Shown: positions 9,641 to 18,234 of the stretch, in pieces
Numbering within the stretch: position 1 is the first letter of the stretch
Layout: the number at the start of each line of letters is the position of its first letter
Source of the DNA: Candidatus Jettenia sp.
GTDB lineage: Bacteria > Planctomycetota > Brocadiia > Brocadiales > Brocadiaceae
DNA length: 64,000 bases
NCBI GenBank assembly: GCA_021650895.1
Contig: CP091278.1
Coordinates: forward strand, 587,659-651,658
Direction: 5' to 3'
Made by a program: the position numbers and the translations under genes
The notes under the pieces: generated by a model
Databases searched by the model: none
What the model was told of the DNA's origin: nothing
The model's input: the letters and a program-made list of their open reading frames with translations, nothing else

Positions 9641-10735
9641 TTATTCTTTGATATGTTTTTTCAAATCATTGATATAATCAGGCAGATGTTTGTAAAGGTA
9701 TTTTTTCTTTCTTGGTTTTTTCTCTGAGAGAGCATAGCTTGCAAGAATCGGCATAGCTATCGTAGCATCGCTATAAACTACCACATGATTTTTCACCTCT
9801 TCACTTCGTATTTTACCCCATGATATGGCCTCTGACGGTGTTGCCCCGGAGAGCCCACCCCATTGTGGCGCATCCGTAGTAATCTGAATGAAGTAGTCGT
9901 GCCCTCCTTTATTAATATCCAGTATCTGCGCTAAGGTAGGTTGTGTTTGCATATAGAAATTTTTCGGAGAACCACCACCAATACTAATTACCCCGTTTTT
10001 TTTACTGTTAAAGATAATGGCTGTGGATTGAAGAACATCCAGGTCGGTATCTATAATAATACCTTTCCCCATAAGTTTAAGATAAGATAAATTCATCCCA
10101 ATTGAAGAATCACCTGGAGAAGAAACGAATATGGGCACATGGTGTTTCGCTGCCTGTGCAACAAAACTCATCTGAGGCGATGGAGTATCAGAAAGAACCG
10201 ACTTACCGAGGAGGTAATGAAAATCGGCGGTAGAAATAGGCTCGACTACAGAGATTTTGTTTGTCACATCCTGGATATACTTATCTGTCTTAAGAAGAAG
10301 CTCATCGGTAATAAAGATATCATAAATACGCTCGATACCTGCTTCGTAAAGTTCTGTGTCATTAACCCTAAAATCTCCCTGATGTATCGGCAGATTTAAT
10401 GCGAAATGAAGATCGTGATAGAGATTCGCCCCCGTGGAAATAATGAAGTCTACAAAACCATTCTCAATAAGGGTTATAAGTATCCCTCCCATGCCTGTTG
10501 GTGACATGGCACCTGAGAGGGTTAAACCGACCGTGGCATTCTCATCAATCATATGACAATACAACTTACATGCTTCTGCCAGCCTTCCTGCATTGAATGC
10601 CCCTGAACGGCTATACTCATCAACAAGATCCTTAATCCTCATGCCCTTCTTTAAAACTTGTGGAAATATTCGAGGTCTACACAGATATTTATGTTGTAGT
10701 TGACACGGTTTAGATTGTTTAGATTTTTTAGCCAT
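9641..10735 (-). CDS. Deoxyhypusine synthase family protein
   Basis: 364 residues from the ATG at 10735, preceded by GAAGGAA; the frame extends only to a TTG upstream. The deoxyhypusine synthase fold is recognisable throughout: LTLSGAMSPTGMGG (NAD site), FIISTGANLYHDLH, SPGDSSIGMN and the active-site block GGLSGATPSEAISWGKIR containing the Lys that forms the enzyme-spermidine imine in the eukaryotic enzyme. In eukaryotes and archaea the enzyme modifies eIF5A; bacterial members lack that substrate in most cases and some make homospermidine-type polyamines. No eIF5A or EF-P gene is in the window. The reaction here is therefore undetermined, although catalytic residues look intact. Confidence 0.88.
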   Translation of the reverse strand: MAKKSKQSKPCQLQHKYLCRPRIFPQVLKKGMRIKDLVDEYSRSGAFNAGRLAEACKLYCHMIDENATVGLTLSGAMSPTGMGGILITLIENGFVDFIISTGANLYHDLHFALNLPIHQGDFRVNDTELYEAGIERIYDIFITDELLLKTDKYIQDVTNKISVVEPISTADFHYLLGKSVLSDTPSPQMSFVAQAAKHHVPIFVSSPGDSSIGMNLSYLKLMGKGIIIDTDLDVLQSTAIIFNSKKNGVISIGGGSPKNFYMQTQPTLAQILDINKGGHDYFIQITTDAPQWGGLSGATPSEAISWGKIRSEEVKNHVVVYSDATIAMPILASYALSEKKPRKKKYLYKHLPDYINDLKKHIKE

Positions 10736-10905
10736 AGGTACTTTTTCCTTCAAAGTTATTCTTCAGCACTTATTATCCATCAAATCTTAATTATCGCAGG
10801 AAAGAAAAAAAGCAAGGTGAAAGTATATGAAACAATGATACTTCAGTCAATTGAAAAAAGATTTTTCTCGTAATTTTAAAAAATGTGGTTATAAATTATA
10901 AAAGC

Positions 10906-11970
10906 TTATAGAAAATGTTTTACCTCACACATAACATCTTCAACGGTTACTGCTTCCAGGCAGGTCTGTAAAAAACAGTTTCTTCTTGTGTCAGGAAAAC
11001 ACGGACTACAATCTGATTTTTTGTGAAGAATTTTTACCCATTCTCCCCGTGGTCCCCATACATTTGGGTCGGTAGATCCAAAGATAGCTATTGTATGAAC
11101 ACCGACAGCAGCCGCTAAATGCGTGATACCTGAATCGTTCCCGATAAAAACATTACACTGTTTTATTATAGCAGCCAAGTTGGGCAAAGGAAGCTGGTCG
11201 ACATGGATAAAATCCTTTACTTTGGCTCTTAACTTTTCAACAATTTCATAATCTGCAGGACCTGAAATAACAAGAATCTGTACATCCATTTCCTTTCTCA
11301 TCCAAAGTATTAATTCGGCAAACCGCTCTAACGGCCAGCATTTTTGCCGGCTCCCACTGCCAGGATGAATGGCAATTAATTTCTTGTTTGAATTATCAAT
11401 TTTATCCCTTATAAAGTCATTACCAAAAAGTATATCCTTCTCATGTAAAAATATTTTAGGAATTTTACCCGAATCAGGTATCCCTAATACATCCAGAAAT
11501 TTGATGAAATAATCTGTTATATGGATAGACTCGCCAGAGAGAGGAAAGGGGTCATAATGAACAATAGCTCGCGCACCAATAGATTCAAGGTTTTTCGTTA
11601 AAATCTGTTCCTTATCAAAAACAAAAGGAATAATTATGTCCATACAGCCAAACCTCTTCATTAGATGTTCAGATATTTGAGCATTTCTCATAAAGAGGGT
11701 AGCAATATCCGCATGGTCAAATCTACTAACGGTATCCGCATAGAAACGTCCTCTTACAATCTCCAGAAAAGATGGATAACCCATAATTTCAATATGAGCA
11801 CCAGAGAAATAATTACGAATGGCTTCAAGTGCGGGTAAGGAAACAATGAGATCACCAAGGGCACTGGGACGAACTATTAAAATATGTCCTTGTAATGATT
11901 TTTTTAAATGTGAGCAGAATGCTGGTAAATAAACGCTGGTAGGTTTATAACGAAGACGTGTTTCTTCCAC
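10906..11970 (-). CDS. Heptosyltransferase-like glycosyltransferase (GT9)
   Basis: 354 residues with the ADP-heptose:LPS heptosyltransferase architecture: N-terminal VRPSALGDLIVSLPALEAIR, central AIHPGSGSRQKCWPLERFAEL and C-terminal FIGNDSGITHLAAAVGVHTIAIFGSTDPNVWGPRG. The family transfers heptose or related sugars to lipid A-core acceptors at the inner face of the cytoplasmic membrane. The predicted start is a GTG at 11970; no ATG lies nearby. Cysteines cluster near the C-terminus (CSPCF...CFLQTC), as in many GT9 members. A second GT9 gene lies at 27.2 kb. Acceptor and sugar are unknown. Confidence 0.9.
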   Translation of the reverse strand: MEETRLRYKPTSVYLPAFCSHLKKSLQGHILIVRPSALGDLIVSLPALEAIRNYFSGAHIEIMGYPSFLEIVRGRFYADTVSRFDHADIATLFMRNAQISEHLMKRFGCMDIIIPFVFDKEQILTKNLESIGARAIVHYDPFPLSGESIHITDYFIKFLDVLGIPDSGKIPKIFLHEKDILFGNDFIRDKIDNSNKKLIAIHPGSGSRQKCWPLERFAELILWMRKEMDVQILVISGPADYEIVEKLRAKVKDFIHVDQLPLPNLAAIIKQCNVFIGNDSGITHLAAAVGVHTIAIFGSTDPNVWGPRGEWVKILHKKSDCSPCFPDTRRNCFLQTCLEAVTVEDVMCEVKHFL

Positions 11971-12010
11971 AAAATAATTTTAATCTATTAATCATAAACT
12001 TGAGCATGAA

Positions 12011-12331
12011 TTATTCATTACCTTTTTTCTTTTTAATCATATCAGAAACCTTCTCAAAGAACTTCGGATCTCCGTCAGCTTCAGCCCGCTTTTTTGCTTC
12101 TGCCTGAATCTTTTTAACATCAAGAATATCACCCATGCATTCCTCTGCTGATTTACACCATTCAACACAGGTAGGAACTTTATCCTTAAAAATAGTCGTA
12201 CCGCATTTATGACATTCTGCCTTTTCTTCATCACTCCACATCTCCACAATAACCCCACAATTATGGCATTTGCGTTCAATTGGTGTGGGTGTTGCATTTC
12301 GTATGCTGCCAGGGCATTTTGCTTTACCCAT
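12011..12331 (-). CDS. Small zinc-ribbon protein
   Basis: 106 residues preceded by AAGGAGA. Two CXXC pairs (CHNCG near residue 22 and CHKCG near 40) form a zinc ribbon, followed by a Cys-containing segment (CVEWCKSAEECMG) and a charged helical tail. Small proteins of this pattern occur in anaerobic bacteria, sometimes annotated as phosphohydrolase-like without evidence. Metal binding is well supported; function is unknown. It starts 40 bp upstream of the GT9 start and may be cotranscribed. Confidence 0.75.
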   Translation of the reverse strand: MGKAKCPGSIRNATPTPIERKCHNCGVIVEMWSDEEKAECHKCGTTIFKDKVPTCVEWCKSAEECMGDILDVKKIQAEAKKRAEADGDPKFFEKVSDMIKKKKGNE

Positions 12332-12510
12332 ATTACAATCTCCTTAAGTTACTCGTTAAATTATTTCATTCCTTATGAAAAAAGTACTCATAAAATTCTA
12401 AGCAAATTTACTTTCTGGGTCAAGCGTTTTCTCAACACGAATTATTGGTTAAAAAAATTATTTTGAGTAAAACCTTTTTAGGCAGGATAAATAAGATTTG
12501 CGTACTCGAT

Positions 12511-12882
12511 TCACACATTCTTGCGCCTTTTTTTAAGCAAATATCCAGCAAAAATAGTTATCCCAAATACAACACATACACCGATAACAGCCGCGTATCG
12601 TTCAACATTAAATTTATTTTTTAGACCGGGCACTCTATAATCCGGCATAGATTCATGCGACTGAGATTTAAAATCATTTCTTTTAAGAAAATCTACGGTG
12701 TTCTCAGAGACTTTCTCAAGCCCATCTGGCATATCAGAGGTAAATGGCACCATAAGAAATCCTAATCCTATAATGAAAGATAACCCAAACACTATAAGCA
12801 TTACCATATTTTTTTTATCTAACAACTTCATAAAATATATAGTCCTTGTTTTTGTGTCCAGAGACCCATCAGGAACATACAT
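12511..12882 (-). CDS. PDGLE-domain (CbiN-like) protein with a CbiM-like N-terminus
   Basis: 123 residues with two transmembrane segments (about 27-47 and 94-116) flanking an extracytoplasmic PDGLEKV motif, as in CbiN/NikN and the C-terminal part of NikMN cobalt/nickel ECF transporters. The first residues, MYVPDGSLDTKT, strongly resemble the start of CbiM/NikM (normally MHIPDGFLD...), whose N-terminal Met-His binds the metal. The remaining CbiM body is absent and the His is Tyr. A plausible ribosome site AAAGGCGG precedes this ATG, so the leader appears to be translated. It may be an internal-deletion remnant of a CbiM/N fusion. No CbiQ or CbiO gene is nearby. Confidence 0.75.
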   Translation of the reverse strand: MYVPDGSLDTKTRTIYFMKLLDKKNMVMLIVFGLSFIIGLGFLMVPFTSDMPDGLEKVSENTVDFLKRNDFKSQSHESMPDYRVPGLKNKFNVERYAAVIGVCVVFGITIFAGYLLKKRRKNV

Positions 12883-13058
12883 GTAACCGCCTTTTGTTTG
12901 CCATTTTGAAAATTATATAACATATTAGCAGGAGCACAATGATTTTTTACTCTTTAATAATAAGAATTCAAATTATAAGAAGATTATTCAATAACTATCA
13001 GGTAATACTGTAAATTTTTTCAGGTATTTTTCGATATGCATTATGATATAGTGTATTT

Positions 13059-13592
13059 ATGAGAATAGAGGTAATACAATTCCTTTCAATTATACCTTTT
13101 GGCTTAATCCAAAAAGAGGTTTTAAATTTCCTGCAACTTGAGTTAGCTAACATAGTTGGTTTTCAAGCAAGAATATTTAACGCACAACCCATACCACAAT
13201 ATGCGTTCAATTCAAAAAGGAACCAGTACCATTCTACAAGAATTCTGGAAAGTCTAAAACAAATAAAAGCAAGAGGAGAATTGATTCTTGGTATTGTGGA
13301 CGTAGACTTATACGTACCAGAATTAAACTTTGTTTTCGGAGAAGCTAACATATTAGACAGTGTCTGTATCATATCGATAATGAGGCTTCGCCAGGAATAT
13401 TATGGTTTACCTAAAAATAATAAGCTCTTTTTGGAACGTATTCTAAAAGAAGCAATTCACGAGATTGGCCATACTTACGGCTTAGCTCATTGTGATAACC
13501 CAAAATGCATCATGCATTTCTCAAATTCTCTCAGAGATACCGATACAAAAGGGCCGAGCTTCTGCTTCAGATGCGAGGTGAAAATCAAGTAA
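13059..13592 (+). CDS. amzA: Archaemetzincin family zinc metallopeptidase
   Basis: 177 residues, typical for the family. The signature HEIGHTYGLAHC (residues 134-145) gives three zinc-binding His and the catalytic Glu, followed by Cys150, the Met-turn CIMHFSN, and Cys169/Cys172, which with Cys145 and Cys150 make the second, structural zinc site of archaemetzincins. The N-terminal half has the expected LGIVDVDLYVPELNFVFGEA strand region. Mostly archaeal, with scattered bacterial and vertebrate members; substrates are poorly known. Likely cytoplasmic, since no signal peptide is visible. First gene of a plus-strand group running into the redox pair downstream. Confidence 0.95.
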   Translation: MRIEVIQFLSIIPFGLIQKEVLNFLQLELANIVGFQARIFNAQPIPQYAFNSKRNQYHSTRILESLKQIKARGELILGIVDVDLYVPELNFVFGEANILDSVCIISIMRLRQEYYGLPKNNKLFLERILKEAIHEIGHTYGLAHCDNPKCIMHFSNSLRDTDTKGPSFCFRCEVKIK

Positions 13593-13806
13593 AGTTATAC
13601 AATATTTATGCATACTTACCCAACAGTACTTGTACAGAGAAAGTATTCTGGTTATTTTAAAAACTACAAAAATAAAAATTTCTCTCCAGTGAAAGAAAAT
13701 TGATTTTGACTCAAAGGTTTTTTCTTGGAATAATTTAAACATATAAAATATAATTAAAAAAAAGAAGTAAATTTTCATACTATAAAAACGATAAAGAGTA
13801 AATTTA

Positions 13807-14118
13807 ATGAATGATAACAATAAACAAAAAGAGCAAGAGGAAATAGAAATCCGTAAGGTACTGGATAACTATGCAACTCATAGTCCTTACAGATTAAATC
13901 CAGACACGAAAATTGTGGATAGGGTAGTAAAAGGGCTAGCTATGCGTAAAATGAAATATGGGTATGCATATTGTCCTTGTCGATTAGTTATGGGAGACGC
14001 AGAAAAAGATAAAAAAATCATTTGTCCGTGCGTTTATCATGTTGAAGAAATTGCACGTGACGAAGAATGTCATTGTAATCTTTTTGTAAGCGCAAGATAT
14101 CAAATAAAAGATACTTGA
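13807..14118 (+). CDS. Ferredoxin:thioredoxin reductase catalytic (beta) chain
   Basis: 103 residues with six cysteines in CPC (56-58), CPC (73-75) and CHC (88-90), the pattern holding the 4Fe-4S cluster and redox-active disulfide of ferredoxin:thioredoxin reductase. Spacings (14 and 12 residues between motifs) differ slightly from the plant-type 16 and 8. The enzyme passes electrons from ferredoxin to thioredoxin. The gene is 150 bp upstream of a thioredoxin gene, an obvious substrate. No variable (alpha) chain is in the window, as is usual outside phototrophs. Confidence 0.93.
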   Translation: MNDNNKQKEQEEIEIRKVLDNYATHSPYRLNPDTKIVDRVVKGLAMRKMKYGYAYCPCRLVMGDAEKDKKIICPCVYHVEEIARDEECHCNLFVSARYQIKDT

Positions 14119-14268
14119 TGTAAAAGAAAGAAAAGGCCTTTAATTTGCTGTAATAAACAGAAACCATATTGGAACAAACGATTGTTCACCTTATATCATT
14201 CATTTATGCATGCTATCTTTGTTATTTTGTGTTAAACAATACGAGAAGATTCAGAAAGGAGAATCGTT

Positions 14269-14598
14269 ATGTCTGAAGACGTAGTTGTGCTTACCGATGC
14301 AAATTTTGAGGCAGAAGTGTTGAAGTCAAATATCCCTGTATTAGTGGATTTTTGGGCAGCGTGGTGTGGCCCATGCAGACAATTAGCTCCCGTAATAGAT
14401 GAACTAGCAAAAGAATATAAAGGGAAGGCTAAAGTCGGAAAATTTGATACGGAAGAAAACAATAGCATCCCCGCCAAATTTGGGATCACAGCAATACCTA
14501 CCATTATCGTGTTTAAAAATGGAAATACGGTGAATAAGATGGTAGGGGTAAAATCGAAGAAAGACTTAAAAGCAGCTCTGGATGCGCAATTAACATAA
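14269..14598 (+). CDS. trxA: Thioredoxin
   Basis: 109 residues with active site WCGPC (Cys33, Cys36), the conserved cis-Pro segment GITAIPTIIVFKNG and the DFWAAWCGPC context. A strong ribosome site GAAAGGAGAA precedes the ATG. It reduces disulfides in the cytoplasm and is probably reduced by the ferredoxin:thioredoxin reductase encoded directly upstream. A segment normally rich in charge, KVGKFDTEENNSIPAKFGI, is intact. No anomaly. Confidence 0.97.
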   Translation: MSEDVVVLTDANFEAEVLKSNIPVLVDFWAAWCGPCRQLAPVIDELAKEYKGKAKVGKFDTEENNSIPAKFGITAIPTIIVFKNGNTVNKMVGVKSKKDLKAALDAQLT

Positions 14599-14629
14599 TT
14601 GCAATCATTCGCCCTAACAATTACTAAAG

Positions 14630-14775
14630 TCGCAAAGATAAAAGCAGAGATAAATCGGAACAACCCATCTTACAAAGGATAAAGATTATTATCCTCCCAA
14701 TTATAAACACTGTTGGCAAGTTTTTATATGCCTTTATCGCTTGGAGTTTTCCTTTACGTTCTCTGCATCTTTGCG
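14630..14775. repeat. Short inverted-repeat element between trxA and trpC
   Basis: TCGCAAAGAT followed by GCAGAG (from 14630) and CTCTGCATCTTTGCGA (14761-14776) are inverted copies separated by about 115 bp. This resembles the small intergenic palindromic repeats found elsewhere in this window (32.2, 50.7, 58-59, 63.3 kb). No gene lies inside. Confidence 0.55.
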
Positions 14776-14780
14776 ATTAA

Positions 14781-15559
14781 CTATGACCCCAGGAGATCCC
14801 GAAGCTTAGCTGCTATATCACCACTCTTCATCAATGTCTCGCCAATTAAAACAGCATTAACTCCATTCTTGAATAATTTTACTATTTCAGCACGTGATGT
14901 AATGCCACTCTCGCTCACAACAATCTTTTCGCTGGAAATCATAGATCGTAGTTGAAAGGTAGTCTCCATGTCAGTCGTAAATGTCGCAAGATTCCGGTTA
15001 TTTATACCAATAATATCAGCATTCGTTTGTAAGACCTTTTTTAATTCTGGTTCTGAATGCACTTCTACCAGGCAATCCATGCTGAGTTCTTTTGCCAGTT
15101 CTAAAAAATACTGAATTTTTTCTCGAGAAGAAGTGCGGCAATAAGCAGTATGGCATCCGCCCCGGCAGACCGAGCTTCGTAAATTTGGTATGGATCAATG
15201 ATGAAATCCTTTCTGAGAATTGGTAAATTTGTGGTTTCTTTTACTCCGGTTAAATATGATAAGCTTCCCTGAAAAAACCTTTCATCGGTAAGTACGGAAA
15301 TAGCTGCAGCGCCATGGACTTCATACATATGGGCAATTTCTATTGGATTAAAATTTTCCCTGATAATACCTAAAGACGGAGAAGCCTTTTTAATTTCCGC
15401 GATAATACAAATATTGGCATCAGATTTTAGGGCAGCACCAAATGGCCTTGTCCTTTGCCCTTTTCTGCTATTCTCTTTTAAAACTTCAATGGGGATACGC
15501 TTTTTGTTTTCAGCGACTTCATATAATTTATACTTGTAAATCTCATCTAAAATTGTCAT
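14781..15559 (-). pseudogene. trpC: Indole-3-glycerol phosphate synthase with a frameshift
   Basis: The protein is complete but split between two frames. Residues 1 to about 145 ([11 protein letters not shown]..., [41 protein letters not shown]) are read from 15559, and the remainder (MDCLVEVH, GINNRNLATF, VSESGI, GVNAVLIGE) continues in another frame to 14781. Restoring one base near 15128, in the segment reading CTTCTTCTCGAG on the coding strand, yields the expected [18 protein letters not shown]. All catalytic motifs ([22 protein letters not shown]) survive. The enzyme closes the indole ring in tryptophan synthesis. Either a recent inactivating mutation or a sequencing error. The start overlaps the upstream gene stop (ATGA). 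Confidence 0.9.
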
Positions 15560-15975
15560 GACTGTTTTCGCCTCATTAAAAAACTTATAAAACGGTTATT
15601 TCTATCAGGAAATGCGTCTGTTGCAATAAGCATTTGCAGAGAGGAAACAGATTGAACGAGGCGAAAAGAGACCCATGAGCATAATACTAATCTCATGGTA
15701 AGATACACTGTATGGTAAATAAAAAGTTTGAGAAGAAAGCTGCATGATAAAGTCACAAATAATGCTACAGCTGCATAGAGACAATATTTATACCGGTAGC
15801 GGATACCGTATCCAAGCCCCATCATGAGTAATCCAATTACAATGGAGCCAAACCCATATCCCCGTAGAGCAAGGCCTTGACTAATAGTCAGTGCCAAAAT
15901 GCTGAGGATAATGCTCAATATACCCAGGAATATCACCAGATTTGCTACTTTTCCTACACGTTGTGCGTGATTCAT
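15556..15975 (-). CDS. Small integral membrane protein of unknown function
   Basis: About 139 residues from the ATG at 15975 (an upstream in-frame extension overlaps the previous gene and is less likely). Four hydrophobic segments are visible, the first three as a dense N-terminal bundle, with a basic C-terminus rich in Arg. I do not recognise a family. It lies 20 bp after the UPF0016 gene and its TGA overlaps the trpC ATG, so the three are probably cotranscribed. Function unknown. Confidence 0.6.
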   Translation of the reverse strand: MNHAQRVGKVANLVIFLGILSIILSILALTISQGLALRGYGFGSIVIGLLMMGLGYGIRYRYKYCLYAAVALFVTLSCSFLLKLFIYHTVYLTMRLVLCSWVSFRLVQSVSSLQMLIATDAFPDRNNRFISFLMRRKQS

Positions 15976-15994
15976 AAAATATTTTTCATTCGTT

Positions 15995-16267
15995 TTAAAT
16001 TTTACCCAATAGGATAAGAATACCGATAATAATAAAAGCGATAGCTGCTCCCACTTTAATAAAATTAAGAGGCACAAATTTCGTTATAACTGAACCTACA
16101 GCAACACCAATAACCGTAACCAGAGCAAACGCAAGCATAGTGCCAACAAAAACAAGTACAGGTTTATTTGTCTTGCTAGTCATAAGGATAGAAGCAAGCT
16201 GTGTCTTATCCCCTAGCTCAGCTAAAAATATGGTAATAAAGGTGCTTGCAATAATCTTCCAATCCAT
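15995..16267 (-). CDS. UPF0016/GDT1 family cation transporter (half-size)
   Basis: 90 residues, three hydrophobic helices, with the family signature FLAELGDKTQLASI in the first helix and a following VFVGTMLAFALVT helix. Full-length GDT1/TMEM165/MneA proteins carry two copies of this unit and move Mn2+ or Ca2+ across membranes; single-unit bacterial forms are thought to act as dimers. Only one unit is present here and the second signature is not encoded next door, so a homodimer is the likely form. A ribosome site GAGAGGAAA lies upstream. Confidence 0.88.
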   Translation of the reverse strand: MDWKIIASTFITIFLAELGDKTQLASILMTSKTNKPVLVFVGTMLAFALVTVIGVAVGSVITKFVPLNFIKVGAAIAFIIIGILILLGKI

Positions 16268-16390
16268 ATCAGTACATTTCCTCTCTATATATATTATATT
16301 GCTTTATTTTTACATTTGAATCTAAAAATTAAAATAAAACTCTTATCAGAATGCTGCTAAAGAATCGACTTCAAATGTCGTTAAATTTTC

Positions 16391-16432
16391 AAAATAAAAA
16401 GACCTCCTGCACTTTCTTAAGTGCAGAAGGTC
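16391..16432 (-). terminator. Intrinsic terminator after the Rh channel gene
   Basis: GACCTCCTGCACTT and AAGTGCAGAAGGTC pair around a TCTT loop (16401-16432), followed on the minus strand by a U-rich run. It lies about 30 bp after the Rh gene stop and separates it from the UPF0016 gene. Confidence 0.85.
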
Positions 16433-16461
16433 TTCAGTAAAGAATTATTTCATAAAAACGC

Positions 16462-18234
16462 TTAGTGATGTTCTTCTTCTACGATGAACTCCACAGCATC
16501 CTCGTAGGACTGCCTTCGGTAACCGAATAATGATACAACGGTTCCCGCAGCAAGTCCCGTAATCCACGCAATAATAAAGGTAATAATCACAGCCTTTATC
16601 TGTAACCCGGGAACTACGTTTTTCGCAATGAAGATAGCGGCCAATCCTCCCAATACACCAGGCATACCGTGAAGATTATGAACACCGCAGGTATCAATAC
16701 CTTTTATGATCCTTTGCACACGTGGCTGAATAAGCGCAAAACCAATCACACTTAAAATGCCAGCAATAAAACCTAATATCAGAGATGATTTGGGAGTAGT
16801 ATGAGCACAAGAGGAACCGATAGCTACGCCACCAGCAAGAGCTGCATTAGCCATATCTTCAATAGCGATCTTTTTTCTGATCATCGTGCTTGCAATATAG
16901 GTAGATACGGTTGCGCCACACAATGAAAGGATTGTGTTCACTGCAGCAAGAGGCATCTTCGATATTTCGGCAGGTGCAGCACAAAAAGACGGCCAGAATA
17001 TCCAGAGGACCATACTTCCTAACATCGAAAATTGATTACTGATTTTATCAGATTCAATTTTCTTGTTGAAATCTTCTCTGGTAGTCATCCTTACAATTAC
17101 ACCTAACCCAAAATAAGCACCAAATTGGTGAATAACAATCGAACCGCCAGTATCAATCAACAACCCCTTTGGTATAAGCCCCATACCATTGTCTAACATA
17201 ATCCATTCATTCAACATATAGGATGGAACAAACATGAATGCCATAATCATATATTGAGACATCTTTAACCTACCCAGGAAAGCACCAGTGGCAATCAATA
17301 TACTCGCCGCACAGAACTCAGCAAGGATAAACCGGTCCATTTTCAATTCAGCTGGTTCTCCAAAAATTCCTTGTGTCTTTAAAAACATATAGTAAGGAAT
17401 TACGATACTTACCGCAATGTAGGTAGCAGTAACAGCGCCATAACCATACCTCTTAACAAAAACCATTAAAAATCCGAAACCAACCATTAACATTGCCATA
17501 ACATGTATAGCTTTACCATATTTTGTTAATTCAAGAAAATCCTCAAGAACTGAAGCCATTCCTTCACCACCTGTACCGATTTTGAAAAAATCAAAATCGG
17601 CATCGACGGTAGTATTTAATTGAGCATTAAAACCAACAAGCCCAACCTTGGGGTGCTCTAATTTTGCACCTGATACAACATCCACTGTAGTCCAGGAGTT
17701 TCCATCACCACTAAATGAACCAGTAACATTTTCTCCTGATTTTGTTAATTTTAGATATAGTGTGGTTAATGTTGTTGGCACAGATTTACTACCAGACATC
17801 CTTGATAGTTCTCTGCTCATTTCCACATTGTCAACATCATCCATCTGGCGGGTGAGCATAACATAGTTGTCATCGCTCTCATAAATAATCACTCCAGCCT
17901 GCTGAAATTTTTGTTTTGGATTATAGGTAACCTTGGTAACGACCTCAAAATCGCCAAGGGGCGCTCCTCTTAGAAGCTTTATTTTATTGTTTACATTGAT
18001 TTGCCACAGGTTTTCTGCCTTGGTAGTAATCCTTAAATACCCGGGACGAACCAATAAATTCCAATCACTTTGATTTTCACGAATTATGAGCCACGAAGGA
18101 TCCAGCGTCTGACTTTCAAATTCATCCTCGTATAGCTCAGCTGCACAACTTGCTCTCTGTATTCCTAACAAAGGGATACAGAAAAGAATTATACATACAA
18201 TACTATATAACTTAAAAATAGTTCTTATTGCCAT
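16462..18234 (-). CDS. Rh-type ammonium channel fused to an N-terminal secreted beta-sandwich domain
   Basis: 590 residues in two parts. Residues 1-31 form a signal peptide; 35-222 form an extracytoplasmic domain resembling DUF1349/LamG-type beta-sandwiches (YEDEFESQTLDPSW, AGVIIYESDDNYVMLTRQ, GSFSGDGNSWTTV, HPKVGLVGFNA). Residues about 230-575 form an Amt/Rh channel with the Rh-specific DTGGSIVIHQFGAYFGLG (His369), WIFWPSFCA and GVHNLHGMPGVLGG (His522), the two His of the pore. The C-terminus is acidic and ends EEEHH. The channel conducts NH3/NH4+ or possibly CO2. A GGAGGGC site precedes the ATG. The fusion is unusual; the sugar-binding-like domain may sit above the pore on the non-cytoplasmic face. 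No GlnK gene is adjacent. Confidence 0.93.
   Translation of the reverse strand: MAIRTIFKLYSIVCIILFCIPLLGIQRASCAAELYEDEFESQTLDPSWLIIRENQSDWNLLVRPGYLRITTKAENLWQINVNNKIKLLRGAPLGDFEVVTKVTYNPKQKFQQAGVIIYESDDNYVMLTRQMDDVDNVEMSRELSRMSGSKSVPTTLTTLYLKLTKSGENVTGSFSGDGNSWTTVDVVSGAKLEHPKVGLVGFNAQLNTTVDADFDFFKIGTGGEGMASVLEDFLELTKYGKAIHVMAMLMVGFGFLMVFVKRYGYGAVTATYIAVSIVIPYYMFLKTQGIFGEPAELKMDRFILAEFCAASILIATGAFLGRLKMSQYMIMAFMFVPSYMLNEWIMLDNGMGLIPKGLLIDTGGSIVIHQFGAYFGLGVIVRMTTREDFNKKIESDKISNQFSMLGSMVLWIFWPSFCAAPAEISKMPLAAVNTILSLCGATVSTYIASTMIRKKIAIEDMANAALAGGVAIGSSCAHTTPKSSLILGFIAGILSVIGFALIQPRVQRIIKGIDTCGVHNLHGMPGVLGGLAAIFIAKNVVPGLQIKAVIITFIIAWITGLAAGTVVSLFGYRRQSYEDAVEFIVEEEHH

Noticed and set aside
9495..9677. 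60-codon plus-strand frame in the dnaA upstream region
   Set aside because: No convincing ribosome site, it overlaps the end of the deoxyhypusine synthase gene, and composition is like intergenic DNA.
12037..12297. 86-codon minus-strand frame inside the zinc-ribbon gene
   Set aside because: Alternate frame of the zinc-ribbon gene, which has the Cys pairs and a good ribosome site.
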